A stretch of DNA of 24,734 nt from DAOMFM01 sp035429825 (GTDB lineage: Bacteria; Acidobacteriota; Blastocatellia; UBA7656; JADIYM01). The notes beneath the pieces are model-generated. The model had not been told where the DNA came from. It did no database searches and worked only from the letters and a program-made list of their open reading frames with translations. The translations under genes were made by a program, and so were the position numbers. Numbering within the stretch: position 1 is the first letter of the stretch; every line of letters starts with the position of its first letter. This document shows, one piece after another, positions 6,533 to 14,429 of the stretch. The stretch covers positions 1-24,734 of the forward strand of contig JBGAKX010000060.1 of the NCBI GenBank assembly GCA_044224215.1. Direction: 5' to 3'.

Positions 6533-8179
6533 CTACCGCTGGAAGAACCCCCACCACCGGGACCGGCGCTTCCTGGCGTGGGGGTCGCCGCTGACGGGCA
6601 ACGTCATCTCGGCCGGAGTTCGCCGGTCGACAAACGCGTGTTCCAGGTGGTCGTCGCCCGAGACGAGCGGCAGGTCCAGTTCACGCCGCTGCGCTACCTT
6701 CAGCCAGTGGTCCGCGAGCGCCTGCTCGCCGCGCCCGCGATGAATCAGCACGAGCCCCTGATACGCGTGCGCGTTGTTCGGATCGGCCTCGATGGCGCGC
6801 TCGTACCCCGAGATCGCCGCCGCGTAGTCGCTCATCAGCAGGTGGAGCGTCGCAATTTCGTCGGCGCGCTCGGCCTCACCGAGCGACGGATCGATCTCGG
6901 TCAGCGCGATGCAGTGGTTCAGGATTTCGCGGCCTCGCTCGCGGTGTCCCGCGACGAACAGGTCGGTCCCGAGCAACCGGTTCAGCATGCGGTGGTGCGG
7001 GTCGTCCTGCAGCAGATCGGACGCGATCGCGGCGGCCTCGTCAAAGTGACCGGCGTCCGACAACAGTCGTGCCATCTCGAGTTTCGACGCACGATCGTCG
7101 TCAGTGATCCGGAACCGGAAGTCCGAGCGTGCCAGGTCTTCGAAGCTCGGTCGCGGCCGCTCGATCGCGTTGAGATACGACTGAACGATCGCGCTCGCAT
7201 TCCAGTTGGGCTCGCGCGTGTAGGGCGCGATCGACGCAAACGGATCGGTGCGGCGACGAGCGTCGTGGCTCATGTCGAGCACGGCGGCGAGCGCCGGCAG
7301 GCCGTGCGTCCAGAGCCTTGGCGCGTGCTTCACGTCGCAGAACGACAGCCAGTCGACGGATCGGCGTTCGCCGTCGGCGCGCAGCACTTCGTCGAGCGCG
7401 GCGGGCTCGGCCGACGCGTCCTTCGATGGCGGCGCGTTTCCGGCGAGGCGCGCGTTCTCTTCGCCGTGAAGGCGAAGTACGGCGCGCAGCAGGTGGACGA
7501 TCTCATTCGCGTCGTCGCCGTCGATCCAGACCGACGTGTCGAACGGGTTCGCGAATGGCGTCGGGGATTCCGCGGCGGCCTCGACGCTCGGCGGGAACGG
7601 CGGCAGCGCAAAGTAGGTCTGATCGAGATCCGCGAGCAGGTGCGCGAGCGGACGGTCCGAATCGGACTGCGCCGCGCGCAACGGCGCGACGAACAACCGC
7701 AGCACGAGCGGGAGCGCGCCGGTGCGGCGGAAGAACATCGCCGCCGTGTCGAGCGGAAGCTCACCGAGCATCGCCGACTCGACGGGGGTCCTCGGCGATC
7801 CGACGAAGATGATCACCGTCCGGTCGTGGCCTTGCTCGTCGCTCCAGGCCATGAACGCCATCCGGAACGCGTGCAGTAGTTCGGGGCGATGGAAACGATA
7901 GGTGGCCTGCGCGATCGCGAACGGATCCTCGAGGTTGAGCGCCTCCATGTCGGGCAGCATCCGGATGGCCTGCGCCTCGTTGACGGCCGGTGTCGGAACG
8001 TTCGCGTCGTCGTGCTCGTGGGCGTGGAGGATCGTCACGCCGAACGACGGCAGAAACGCCGCCATCTCGTCGATCGCGTGGTGCAGGCGAGCGTCGAGAT
8101 TGACAACGATCAGGTGCGTCGGGAGGGCGAGTGTGCTGTGCCGGAGCAGGACTGCTCCGCTGGGGACGTTTTGACTCAT
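6533..8179 (-). CDS. Uncharacterised TPR-repeat protein downstream of larB
   Basis: The protein is 548 aa. I do not recognise the N-terminal two thirds. They look soluble, with an alpha/beta region at 20-165 (THLIVVNLDARLHHAI, TVIIFVGSPRTPVESAMLGE, GALPLVLRLFVAPLR) that suggests a Rossmann-like or peptidase-like fold without a clear motif, then a Pro/Asp-rich linker near 190-265. Residues 365-500 contain TPR-type helix pairs (LEMARLLSDAGHFDEAAAIA; DYAAAISGYERAIEADPNNA followed by HAYQGLVLIHRGRGEQALAD), so the C-terminal part probably binds a partner. There is no signal peptide; the C-terminus is basic (RKRRSRWW). The start codon lies 12 nt after the larB stop, which implies one transcript and perhaps a related role. 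No Shine-Dalgarno sequence is evident, so translation may depend on larB. Confidence 0.85.
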   Translation of the reverse strand: MSQNVPSGAVLLRHSTLALPTHLIVVNLDARLHHAIDEMAAFLPSFGVTILHAHEHDDANVPTPAVNEAQAIRMLPDMEALNLEDPFAIAQATYRFHRPELLHAFRMAFMAWSDEQGHDRTVIIFVGSPRTPVESAMLGELPLDTAAMFFRRTGALPLVLRLFVAPLRAAQSDSDRPLAHLLADLDQTYFALPPFPPSVEAAAESPTPFANPFDTSVWIDGDDANEIVHLLRAVLRLHGEENARLAGNAPPSKDASAEPAALDEVLRADGERRSVDWLSFCDVKHAPRLWTHGLPALAAVLDMSHDARRRTDPFASIAPYTREPNWNASAIVQSYLNAIERPRPSFEDLARSDFRFRITDDDRASKLEMARLLSDAGHFDEAAAIASDLLQDDPHHRMLNRLLGTDLFVAGHRERGREILNHCIALTEIDPSLGEAERADEIATLHLLMSDYAAAISGYERAIEADPNNAHAYQGLVLIHRGRGEQALADHWLKVAQRRELDLPLVSGDDHLEHAFVDRRTPAEMTLPVSGDPHARKRRSRWWGFFQR

Positions 8180-8191
8180 CGGGGCTACCGT

Positions 8192-9001
8192 CTACTGCGA
8201 ACTTCCCTGGCGTGTGGCGGCGGGCGGACTGTCGGACGCGTGCGCGCGCGCGGCTTCGATCCTTCGATTGATGAGGGACGCAACGAATCCGCCGCCGAAT
8301 CCGTTGTCGATGTTGACGACCGAGACATTCGATGCGCACGAGTTGAGCATCCCGAGCAGCGCCGCGAGACCGTTGAACGACGCGCCATAGCCGACGCTCG
8401 TCGGAACCGCGATCACCGGCGCCGACACAAGGCCGCCGACGACCGACGGCAGCGCGCCTTCCATGCCCGCGACGACGACGACCGCGTTTGCCGCCGAGAT
8501 CTTCTCGCGCTCCGAGAGCAACCGGTGCAGGCCCGCAACGCCGACGTCGAAGATCCGCTCGACAACAGCTCCGCAGGTCTCGGCTGTGATCGCTGCCTCT
8601 TCGGCAACGGGAATGTCGGTCGTGCCGGCGGTGACGACAGCGACGCAGCCAGAGCGTTCGACCGGATGGCGCTCGACCGTGATGACTCCGGCGGTCTGGT
8701 GAAACACGGCGTCGGGCATCGCCATGTGCACGATGTCGAACGTCGGGTAGTCGGTCCGTGTCACGAGCACGTTCGAGCCGCGCTCGAGCATCCGCTCGCC
8801 GATCTTGATGACCTGGTCCGCGGTCTTGCCGGCGCCGAAGATCACTTCAGGCGCTCCGAGCCTCAAATGGCGGTGATGATCGACGCGAGCAAATCCAACG
8901 TCCTCGAACGGAAATGCTTCCAACCGTTCGAGTGCCTCGTCGATCCGCACAGACCCTTCCGCAACGCTCTCGAGCAGCGTGCGCAGCCGTGTCTTTTCCA
9001 T
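8192..9001 (-). CDS. larB: LarB-like nickel-pincer cofactor biosynthesis protein (PurE-like carboxylase)
   Basis: The protein is 269 aa. The N-terminal helical part (1-45, with LRLGAPEVIFGAGKT at 47-60) and the C-terminal PurE-like domain (about 115-250) match LarB in length and order. Family motifs are present: TAGTTDIPVAEEA (124-136), VVVVAGMEGALPSVVGGLV, VPTSVGYGASFNGLAALL and LNSCA with Cys222. In LarB of Lactobacillus plantarum a Cys at the equivalent place binds nicotinic acid adenine dinucleotide, which the enzyme carboxylates and hydrolyses in the first step to the nickel-pincer nucleotide. No larC, larE or larA is in the window. The gene is preceded by TTGTCA-17 nt-TAGAAT, whose -10 ends 9 nt before the ATG. 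The short Ser/Ala/Gln tail after residue 250 is not conserved. Confidence 0.9.
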   Translation of the reverse strand: MEKTRLRTLLESVAEGSVRIDEALERLEAFPFEDVGFARVDHHRHLRLGAPEVIFGAGKTADQVIKIGERMLERGSNVLVTRTDYPTFDIVHMAMPDAVFHQTAGVITVERHPVERSGCVAVVTAGTTDIPVAEEAAITAETCGAVVERIFDVGVAGLHRLLSEREKISAANAVVVVAGMEGALPSVVGGLVSAPVIAVPTSVGYGASFNGLAALLGMLNSCASNVSVVNIDNGFGGGFVASLINRRIEAARAHASDSPPAATRQGSSQ

Positions 9002-9010
9002 ATCGCGGCT

Positions 9011-9039
9011 ATTCTACGGATCGGCGCGCACTCTGACAA
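9011..9039 (-). promoter_or_regulatory. Sigma-70-type promoter of larB, leaderless arrangement
   Basis: On the minus strand, TTGTCA (9034-9039) is separated by 17 nt from TAGAAT (9011-9016); each hexamer matches consensus at 5 of 6 bases. Only 9 nt lie between the -10 box and the ATG at 9001, so transcription should start within about 0-3 nt of the start codon. No Shine-Dalgarno sequence is present. This points to a leaderless larB mRNA. Confidence 0.6.
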
Positions 9040-9063
9040 AGGGAACACGCGCCCGCGCCTCAC

Positions 9064-9092
9064 CTGTTGAGCCGGTTTGCGGCGCGTATAAT
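9064..9092 (+). promoter_or_regulatory. Promoter of the small exported protein gene
   Basis: A perfect TATAAT lies at 9087-9092, about 31 nt before the ATG at 9124. A -35 with 17-nt spacing would be CTGTTG (9064-9069), a weak match; TTGAGC (9067-9072) is a better hexamer but only 14 nt away. The expected transcript start near 9099 leaves a leader of about 25 nt that includes the ribosome site GGAGGAG. This promoter is back to back with the larB promoter. Confidence 0.5.
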
Positions 9093-9123
9093 TGTTCTCA
9101 CACGACTGAACGGAGGAGTAGAC

Positions 9124-9720
9124 ATGCGAATTGGACGGATATTTGCCGCACTTGCGCTGACAGCGCTTGCGGTCCTCGTTGTCGTTCCGGCGCCTGCCAG
9201 CGCGCAGGGCGGATCCGACAGCAAGTCGTCGACCAAGGAGATTTACCAGGCCAACGCGATGAACCTGATGGGCCCTGCGGCCGGACGCAGCGTCGGGATC
9301 ACGTTCACCATCACAAGCTTTGCGACCGACGCAGACAAGCAGACGCTCGCCGACGCGCTCGCCGAAGGCGGTTCGGAAGGTCTGATGAAGGCGCTCAAGA
9401 AGATGGACTGCGGGTACGTCGCGGCGACGGGACGTATCAGCTGGACGCTGAACGCCGCGTGGAAGGAGCCGACAGAAGACGGCGGCTATCGCATCCGCGG
9501 CATGTTCCAGCGGCAGACGGGTTTCCGCGAGAACTACGCAAATACGCGCTCGCTTGACTACGACTTCTCGCTGTTCGAGCTTGTGCTGGACGCGAAGGGA
9601 AAGGGCAAGGGCCAGATCATTCCGGCTGCAAAGATCACGTTCACCAAGTCGAACACGATCGCGATCGAGAACTTTGGCGCGCAGCCTGCACTGTTGATGG
9701 GACTGACGCGGCGGAAGTAG
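9124..9720 (+). CDS. Small exported protein of unknown function
   Basis: The protein is 198 aa. The ATG at 9124 is preferred to the in-frame TTG at 9067 because GGAGGAG (9112-9118) sits 5 nt upstream and the TTG overlaps the promoter. Residues 1-27 are a clear Sec signal peptide (MRIGRIF, hydrophobic core, cut after APASA). The mature part is soluble: a polar start, then a probable beta-rich domain (VGITFTITSFATDADKQTLA, GRISWTLNAAWKE, RSLDYDFSLFELVLD, KITFTKSNTIAIENFG). There is one Cys, near residue 96, and no metal or catalytic motif I can name. The alternating strand pattern, with DYDFSLFELVLD near the centre, suggests a lipid- or ligand-binding beta fold, but that is a guess. It stands alone between divergent larB and a convergent J-domain gene. 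Confidence 0.85.
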   Translation: MRIGRIFAALALTALAVLVVVPAPASAQGGSDSKSSTKEIYQANAMNLMGPAAGRSVGITFTITSFATDADKQTLADALAEGGSEGLMKALKKMDCGYVAATGRISWTLNAAWKEPTEDGGYRIRGMFQRQTGFRENYANTRSLDYDFSLFELVLDAKGKGKGQIIPAAKITFTKSNTIAIENFGAQPALLMGLTRRK

Positions 9721-9760
9721 ATCACACGCTCACATTCGAAGCCGTAGGAATGAAACTCTG

Positions 9761-9806
9761 GCCGCAGATTTGCGCAGATCTTCACGGATCTGCGCAAATC
9801 TGCGGC
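9761..9806. repeat. Family B perfect 20-bp hairpin at a convergent junction
   Basis: Bases 9761-9780 are an exact inverted match to 9787-9806, with loop TTCACG (9781-9786). Read along one strand the element is a run of decamers: CCGCAGATTT, GCGCAGATCT, TCACGGATCT, GCGCAAATCT, GCGG. It lies 40 nt after the exported-protein stop codon and 5 nt before the stop codon of the converging J-domain gene. Stem length and position suggest a two-way terminator, but no T-tract follows on either strand. Confidence 0.85.
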
Positions 9807-9811
9807 GTGCC

Positions 9812-10597
9812 TTATCCCGCGGTGAATGCGTCGCGGCGCGCGCGGGCGCGCTTCAGCTTGCGGTCCAGCTCGCCGGCAAGTTCGGCGACGCGGTCGCGGC
9901 CCTGCTCCGAAACAATCAGCGCCTCGCGCCACATCTCGAACATCTCGGTCGCCTGAAGCTCCTCGAACTCGCGATCGATCGACGCGAGCCGCCGGCGCAG
10001 AAACGCTCCTCGCCGCAGCACGCGTCCGTGATCTCCCGACGCGCCCACGAGCACGCCGACCTCCAGTTCCGAGAGCAGCGCCTCGAGCAGCTGGCCGTCG
10101 CCGTCCCGATACGCGCGATTCGCCTCGACCATCAGCTCGTGCCGCAACTCGGCGTCGGCCTCGTCGCCCGAACGGTCCGGATGCGTCTCGAACGCCAGCC
10201 GCCGGTACAACCGCTTCAGCCCGGTCGACGGCGTGTGGCACCCGCTCGCCGTCTCGTCGTCGTCGCCAAGGTCATCGACACGGTCGCCTGCGGATGCGTC
10301 GGCACGGGCGCGCGCCTCGCGCGCTGCCTCCTGCAATCCCTCGTCGTCCGGGCAGTGCGCCGCAAGTGCCTCGGCGATATCGGCTTCGAGCGATTCGAGC
10401 TCGGCATATCGCGGACGGACCGCCGCCGTGTACCGCATTTCGAACGCCCGCAGCTCCGCCCGGATCGCGGCGACCTCGCGCTCGCGCTCGGCGATTGTGG
10501 CTGCCAGTGCCTCGATGTCGGCCTCGAGCGCGCGCAACTCGTCAGTGGACGGAGGCGGCGCAAGGGCGGGGCCGAGGGGCTGGGTTTCGGAGCTCAC
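9812..10597 (-). CDS. Coiled-coil protein with a central J-domain-like segment
   Basis: The protein is 261 aa from the GTG at 10597. A longer ATG-initiated frame from 10711 would run through the promoter and the divergent crotonase start, so it is rejected. Residues 18-55 and 60-100 are heptad-rich (LRALEADIEALAATIAERER), indicating a coiled coil. Residues 126-172 look like a J domain: LKRLYRRLAFETHPDRSGDE carries the HPD motif (139-141) between helices II and III, followed by a helix ending NRAYRDGDGQLLEALL. The J domain is central, not N-terminal, and no Cys-rich or client-binding DnaJ domains exist. The C-terminal 60 residues are again charged helices. J proteins stimulate DnaK ATPase, so a dedicated DnaK partner for a specific client is the best guess. 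A -10 box (TATACT) ends 8 nt before the GTG and there is no Shine-Dalgarno sequence. Confidence 0.8.
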   Translation of the reverse strand: MSSETQPLGPALAPPPSTDELRALEADIEALAATIAEREREVAAIRAELRAFEMRYTAAVRPRYAELESLEADIAEALAAHCPDDEGLQEAAREARARADASAGDRVDDLGDDDETASGCHTPSTGLKRLYRRLAFETHPDRSGDEADAELRHELMVEANRAYRDGDGQLLEALLSELEVGVLVGASGDHGRVLRRGAFLRRRLASIDREFEELQATEMFEMWREALIVSEQGRDRVAELAGELDRKLKRARARRDAFTAG

Positions 10598-10605
10598 GGC
10601 GCGTA

Positions 10606-10611
10606 AGTATA
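10606..10611 (-). promoter_or_regulatory. -10 box of the J-domain gene, leaderless arrangement
   Basis: TATACT on the minus strand (5 of 6 to consensus) ends 8 nt before the GTG start codon at 10597. No clear -35 hexamer is seen at 16-18 nt. Transcription would begin at or next to the GTG, and no Shine-Dalgarno sequence is present. Confidence 0.45.
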
Positions 10612-10686
10612 CACAAACGGGCTGCTTTTCGGCGCGGAGTCGTGATATTCGTGCTCCGTCGATCCCGCCCCAGGAGAGTTTCCACC

Positions 10687-11442
10687 ATGTCGCATCCGAT
10701 GGTTCTTGCAAGCCAGAGCGGGGCCGTGCTGACGCTGACGCTCAACCGGCCCGAAAAACGAAACGCACTGCATCCCGAGCTGGTCCGGTCGCTCACGGAG
10801 CTCGTCACAGAGGCCGCAGACGATGACACCGTCGCGGTGATCGTGATCACCGGCGCCGGACGCGCGTTCAGCGCGGGGCTCGACATCGACCTGCTGGCGA
10901 CATGGTCGTCAGTCGACCGGATGGAGTACCTCGACTCGGCGATCGCGTTGTTCCGCAACGTGTGGGATGCGCCACAGCCGACGATCGCCGCGGTGGACGG
11001 ACCGGCGATCGCGGGCGGATTCGACCTGGCGGCGTTCTGCGACGTGAGGCTCGCGTCGCCCGATGCGGTGTTCGGGCAGGCCGAGATCAACCTCGGGCTC
11101 GTGCAGATCGTGCATCCGCTCTACAAGTCCATCGGGCTCGGGCGGGCAAAGGAGCTCGCGCTGACGGGCACGACGATCGATGCGGCGGAGGCGTACCGGA
11201 TCGGGCTCGTGAATCACGTGTATCCTGCGGACCAGCTGCTCGACCGGGCGCACGAGATGGCCGCCGTGATGGCGTCAAAGCCGAGGTTCGCGCTGTTCGA
11301 GACGAAGCGGCTGACGCGCGAGTTGATCGATCTGGACACGGCGGAAGCGCTCGAGCAGGTGGAGTCGACGTTCTGCAGGTGTCTGAACACACAGGACCAT
11401 CACGATCGGGTGGCGGCGTTTCTCGAAAGGCGGAGGCGGTAG
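10687..11442 (+). CDS. Enoyl-CoA hydratase/isomerase (crotonase) family protein
   Basis: The protein is 251 aa from the ATG at 10687, with AGGAG 10 nt upstream. A frame open from 9826 is the antisense shadow of the J-domain gene and is not part of it. Crotonase features run in order: LTLNRPEKRNALHPEL (17-32), the first oxyanion-hole segment RAFSAGLDIDLL (59-70), the second GPAIAGGFDLAAFCDVRLAS (105-124), and GQAEINLGL (130-138). By alignment to rat mitochondrial hydratase, the Glu164 position is kept (E133), but the Glu144 position is Asp113 (GGFD instead of GGCE). The usual PGAGGTQRL loop is replaced by VQIVHPLYKSIGLGR. It may therefore be an isomerase, hydrolase or other CoA enzyme and not a standard hydratase. 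It is monocistronic, with no beta-oxidation partners nearby. Confidence 0.92.
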   Translation: MSHPMVLASQSGAVLTLTLNRPEKRNALHPELVRSLTELVTEAADDDTVAVIVITGAGRAFSAGLDIDLLATWSSVDRMEYLDSAIALFRNVWDAPQPTIAAVDGPAIAGGFDLAAFCDVRLASPDAVFGQAEINLGLVQIVHPLYKSIGLGRAKELALTGTTIDAAEAYRIGLVNHVYPADQLLDRAHEMAAVMASKPRFALFETKRLTRELIDLDTAEALEQVESTFCRCLNTQDHHDRVAAFLERRRR

Positions 11443-11452
11443 GAAGGGAGCA

Positions 11453-11554
11453 GTTCACGCAAAGGCGCGAAGAAAACAAGATCGCAAAGACAGGATGGAT
11501 CGATCAGAAGTCTGAGCCTTGGCGCTCTTCTTTCCTTCGCGTCTTTGCGTGAAC
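11453..11554. repeat. Family A octamer palindrome at a convergent junction
   Basis: Left arm 11453-11489 and right arm 11518-11554 are inverted copies with 32 of 37 positions matching, separated by 28 nt. Both arms begin GTTCACGCAAAG and continue as octamers (GCGCGAAG or ACGCGAAG, then an A-rich octamer, then a CGCAAAG/CGCCAAG unit). The element nearly fills the 120-nt gap between the crotonase gene (+) and the hybrid kinase gene (-). Confidence 0.88.
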
Positions 11555-11562
11555 CCTCTTCC

Positions 11563-14391
11563 CTACGAATCCACCGCAATCCGCTGCGACGCCTCGATCG
11601 CGCGCACGAGATCCTCGACCCGCACCGGCTTGCTCACGAAATCGTCCATTCCCGCCGACTCGCACTTCTGGCGATCGGCCTCCATCGCGCTCGCCGTCAT
11701 CGCGATGATCCGTGGCTGGCTCGACGCCGGCGCCTCGGCGCGGATCGCGCGCGTCGCGTCCAGCCCGTCCATCACCGGCATGTGCACGTCCATGAACACC
11801 ACGTCGTAGGGCTGACGCAGCACCGCGTCGAGCGCCTCCTGACCGTTCGCGACGACGTCCGCCCGGTACCCGAGCCGCGACAGGATCCGAAGCGCCACCT
11901 TCTGATTGATCGCATTGTCCTCGGCAACCAGGATTCGACGCGGGAGTCGCTCCGACAACCCGGGATCGATCGCCGCGACCGGTCCGTGCTCGCCACTGTC
12001 AGGCACGCGACCCGTCAGCGCCTGAATCAGCGCGTCGTACAGCGCGGACTGCTTGACCGGCTTCGCGAGCCGGACCACAAACCCGGCCGCCTTCAGCCGC
12101 TCATCGCTGTCATCGTAAACCATTGATGACAAAAGAATAAGAGGCGGAGGCGCCCCGCGCGTCAGCCGGCCGATCTCGACCGCCAGCGCGACGCCGTCGA
12201 GCTCCGGCATCTGCATGTCCAGGACTCCGGCGTCGAAGACCTCACCGTCGCCGATCCACTCCAGCGCCTCGCGTCCCGTGGCGGCAACTCGCGCCGTGAT
12301 CCCCCACGCCGTCAGCTGTTGCGTCAGGATCACCCGGTTCGTCGCATTGTCGTCGACGACGAGCACGCGACGGCCCGCGAGATCGGGAGGCCGCTCGTCG
12401 ACTGCGTCGGGGATGGTCTCGGCGATCGGCGCCTTGACGGTGAAATGGAACGTCGACCCTTCCCCGGGCGTGCTCTCGGCCCACATCCTGCCGCCCATCC
12501 GCTCGGCGAGCCGGCGGCTGATCGCGAGCCCGAGCCCCGTGCCGCCGAACCGCCGCGTCGTCGACGAATCCACCTGCGTGAACGACTCGAACAAATGTTC
12601 GAGCCGCGCGCTCGGGATCCCGATCCCCGTGTCGCGCACCGAGAAGTGGACCTCGTGCGCCCGGTCATCCGCACGCGCACAGTCGACGCGCACGACCACC
12701 TCGCCCGACGGCGTGAACTTGACCGCGTTGGCGACAAGATTCACCAGGATCTGGCGAAGCCGCGTGATGTCGCCGACAAACGTACTCGGCACCGTGTCGT
12801 CGATCAGGTAGAGCAGCTCGACACCCTTCGACGCCGCGACCGGGGCGAGCAGATCGAGCGCGTCCTCGACCGCGTGGCGCACGCTGAGCGGCGCCTGCTC
12901 GAGCTCGAGCTTGCCGGACTCGATCTTCGAGAAGTCGAGGATGTCGTTGATCACCGTCAGCAGCGTGTCGCCGCTCGATCGGATCGTCTCGGCGTATTCG
13001 CGCTGCTCGCGCGTGAGCGGGGTGTCGAGCAGAAGCCCCGTCATCCCGATGACGGCGTTCATCGGCGTGCGGATCTCGTGGCTCATGTTCGCGAGAAACT
13101 CGGACTTCGCGCGCGCGGCGGCCTCGGCCGACTCCTTGGCGTTCATCAGGAGCCGTTCGGACTCCTTCCGGGCCGTCACGTTTCGGGCGATGCCGTGGAT
13201 CGCGACCGGGTGGCCCGCCTCGACGACCGTGGTCGCGGTGACCTCGACCCACAGCGGTTCGCGCAGCTTGGTAAACGCAAGGCTCTCGAACGGCCCGTCG
13301 ATCTGCTCACCGCGCATTCGCGCATCGTTGCGCCGCTGGATCATCGGCAGGTGGTCGGGGTCGATCAGGTCCCTGATGTTCATCCGCAACAGTTCGTCGC
13401 GCGAGAATCCGAATGCGCGGCACATCGCGTTGTTGACTGACGTGAACCAGCCGTCGGGCGTGTGGCTGAAGATCATGTCGCTCGCCTTTTCGAACAGGTC
13501 GCGGTACTCGGCTTCGGTGCGGTTGAGCGCGCGCACCGTCGTCTCGCGTTCGAGCTCGGCGCGGTAGAGAGCGCGCGCGTTCAGCAATACGATCGTCACG
13601 ATCACGACCGTGCTGACCGTCACCGCTGCGGCAAAGCCGAAGCCCGGCTCGAACCACCCCAGACGTTCTCCGGTCAGTCGCAGCAGTCCGACGACGGGCG
13701 GGATCGCCAGCGCCGGCAGCAGAAACCAGCGCGCCGCCCGTCCGCCGGCGGTCGGGCTCGCGACGACGCCCAGCAGTCCGCGCTCCCTGCGCACGTACAG
13801 AACCGCCATCCCGAGCAGGCCGAGCGACACGAGCGTGTTCAACGCCATTCCGGTGCGTGGACCAATCGAATATACCGTGGTGGCGCTGGCGATGTAGCCG
13901 ACAACGACGAACAGCACGATGCAGAGTGCCAGACCGGCAAAGATCTGGGAGGGTGCGCGACGCATTCTTCGCTCGAGCACCAACGCGACGAGCGACACTC
14001 CGACAAGGAGCAGCGCAACCGCCGACTGCGGCGACGTCCGGCCCGGGAACGAGGGAAACAGCGCAACGGCGTACTCCGGAAGGAGCAGCGTATCGAAGCC
14101 TGGAACGGAACCCAGCGCGTACTCGAACAACGTGACCGCGGCGAACGCCGCGACGAGGGCGCCGAGCACGAGCGACGCTCGCAACCGCCATCCCGAATGA
14201 ATCTCGTCGTACAGCGCGAGCGCCGCGCTCGCCATCAGTAACGCGACGGCGGTATTCGGCACCATCGCAGGCCGGCCGGCCACAACCGTCCGGAGCTGTT
14301 CGATGTCGAACGCCCAGCCGATGAGCGAGACGAGGGCAATCGCGGCGACGGCACACGCACCAGCGCGAGCAATTCGTTCGGTACTCATCAT
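11563..14391 (-). CDS. Hybrid sensor histidine kinase: membrane sensor, PAS, HK, two receivers
   Basis: The protein is 942 aa. Residues 10-272 hold about seven hydrophobic spans forming a membrane sensor of the kind containing PNTAVALL-like turns (45-52) and SPQSAVALLL (120-129). A PAS domain follows at 291-408 (EYRDLFEKASDMIFSHTPDG, then the C-terminal IHGIARNVTARKESE). HisKA is at 429-495 with phospho-acceptor H438 (NMSHEIRTPMNAVIG). HATPase_c is at 540-655 with N-box N555, DTGIGIP (587-593) and GGTGLGLA. Receiver 1 is at 675-795 (D725, K777) and receiver 2 at 818-935 (D868, K921). All catalytic residues are present. There is no Hpt domain. The start codon is one of two adjacent ATGs (14391 or 14388) with no strong ribosome site. 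The gene follows the Ser/Thr kinase by 38 nt and probably shares its transcript. The signal and output are unknown. Confidence 0.95.
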   Translation of the reverse strand: MMSTERIARAGACAVAAIALVSLIGWAFDIEQLRTVVAGRPAMVPNTAVALLMASAALALYDEIHSGWRLRASLVLGALVAAFAAVTLFEYALGSVPGFDTLLLPEYAVALFPSFPGRTSPQSAVALLLVGVSLVALVLERRMRRAPSQIFAGLALCIVLFVVVGYIASATTVYSIGPRTGMALNTLVSLGLLGMAVLYVRRERGLLGVVASPTAGGRAARWFLLPALAIPPVVGLLRLTGERLGWFEPGFGFAAAVTVSTVVIVTIVLLNARALYRAELERETTVRALNRTEAEYRDLFEKASDMIFSHTPDGWFTSVNNAMCRAFGFSRDELLRMNIRDLIDPDHLPMIQRRNDARMRGEQIDGPFESLAFTKLREPLWVEVTATTVVEAGHPVAIHGIARNVTARKESERLLMNAKESAEAAARAKSEFLANMSHEIRTPMNAVIGMTGLLLDTPLTREQREYAETIRSSGDTLLTVINDILDFSKIESGKLELEQAPLSVRHAVEDALDLLAPVAASKGVELLYLIDDTVPSTFVGDITRLRQILVNLVANAVKFTPSGEVVVRVDCARADDRAHEVHFSVRDTGIGIPSARLEHLFESFTQVDSSTTRRFGGTGLGLAISRRLAERMGGRMWAESTPGEGSTFHFTVKAPIAETIPDAVDERPPDLAGRRVLVVDDNATNRVILTQQLTAWGITARVAATGREALEWIGDGEVFDAGVLDMQMPELDGVALAVEIGRLTRGAPPPLILLSSMVYDDSDERLKAAGFVVRLAKPVKQSALYDALIQALTGRVPDSGEHGPVAAIDPGLSERLPRRILVAEDNAINQKVALRILSRLGYRADVVANGQEALDAVLRQPYDVVFMDVHMPVMDGLDATRAIRAEAPASSQPRIIAMTASAMEADRQKCESAGMDDFVSKPVRVEDLVRAIEASQRIAVDS

Positions 14392-14429
14392 CAGTCAGAT
14401 CACGTACACAACGGCAGCCCTACGAACGG

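Noticed and set aside
9067..9123. Upstream TTG start for the exported protein
   Set aside because: It would place the promoter inside the gene and hide the signal peptide; the ATG at 9124 has a strong ribosome site.
9826..10686. Long N-terminal extension of the crotonase frame
   Set aside because: It is antisense to the J-domain gene, Arg/Ala-rich and without motifs. The ATG at 10687 has a ribosome site and starts the recognised fold.
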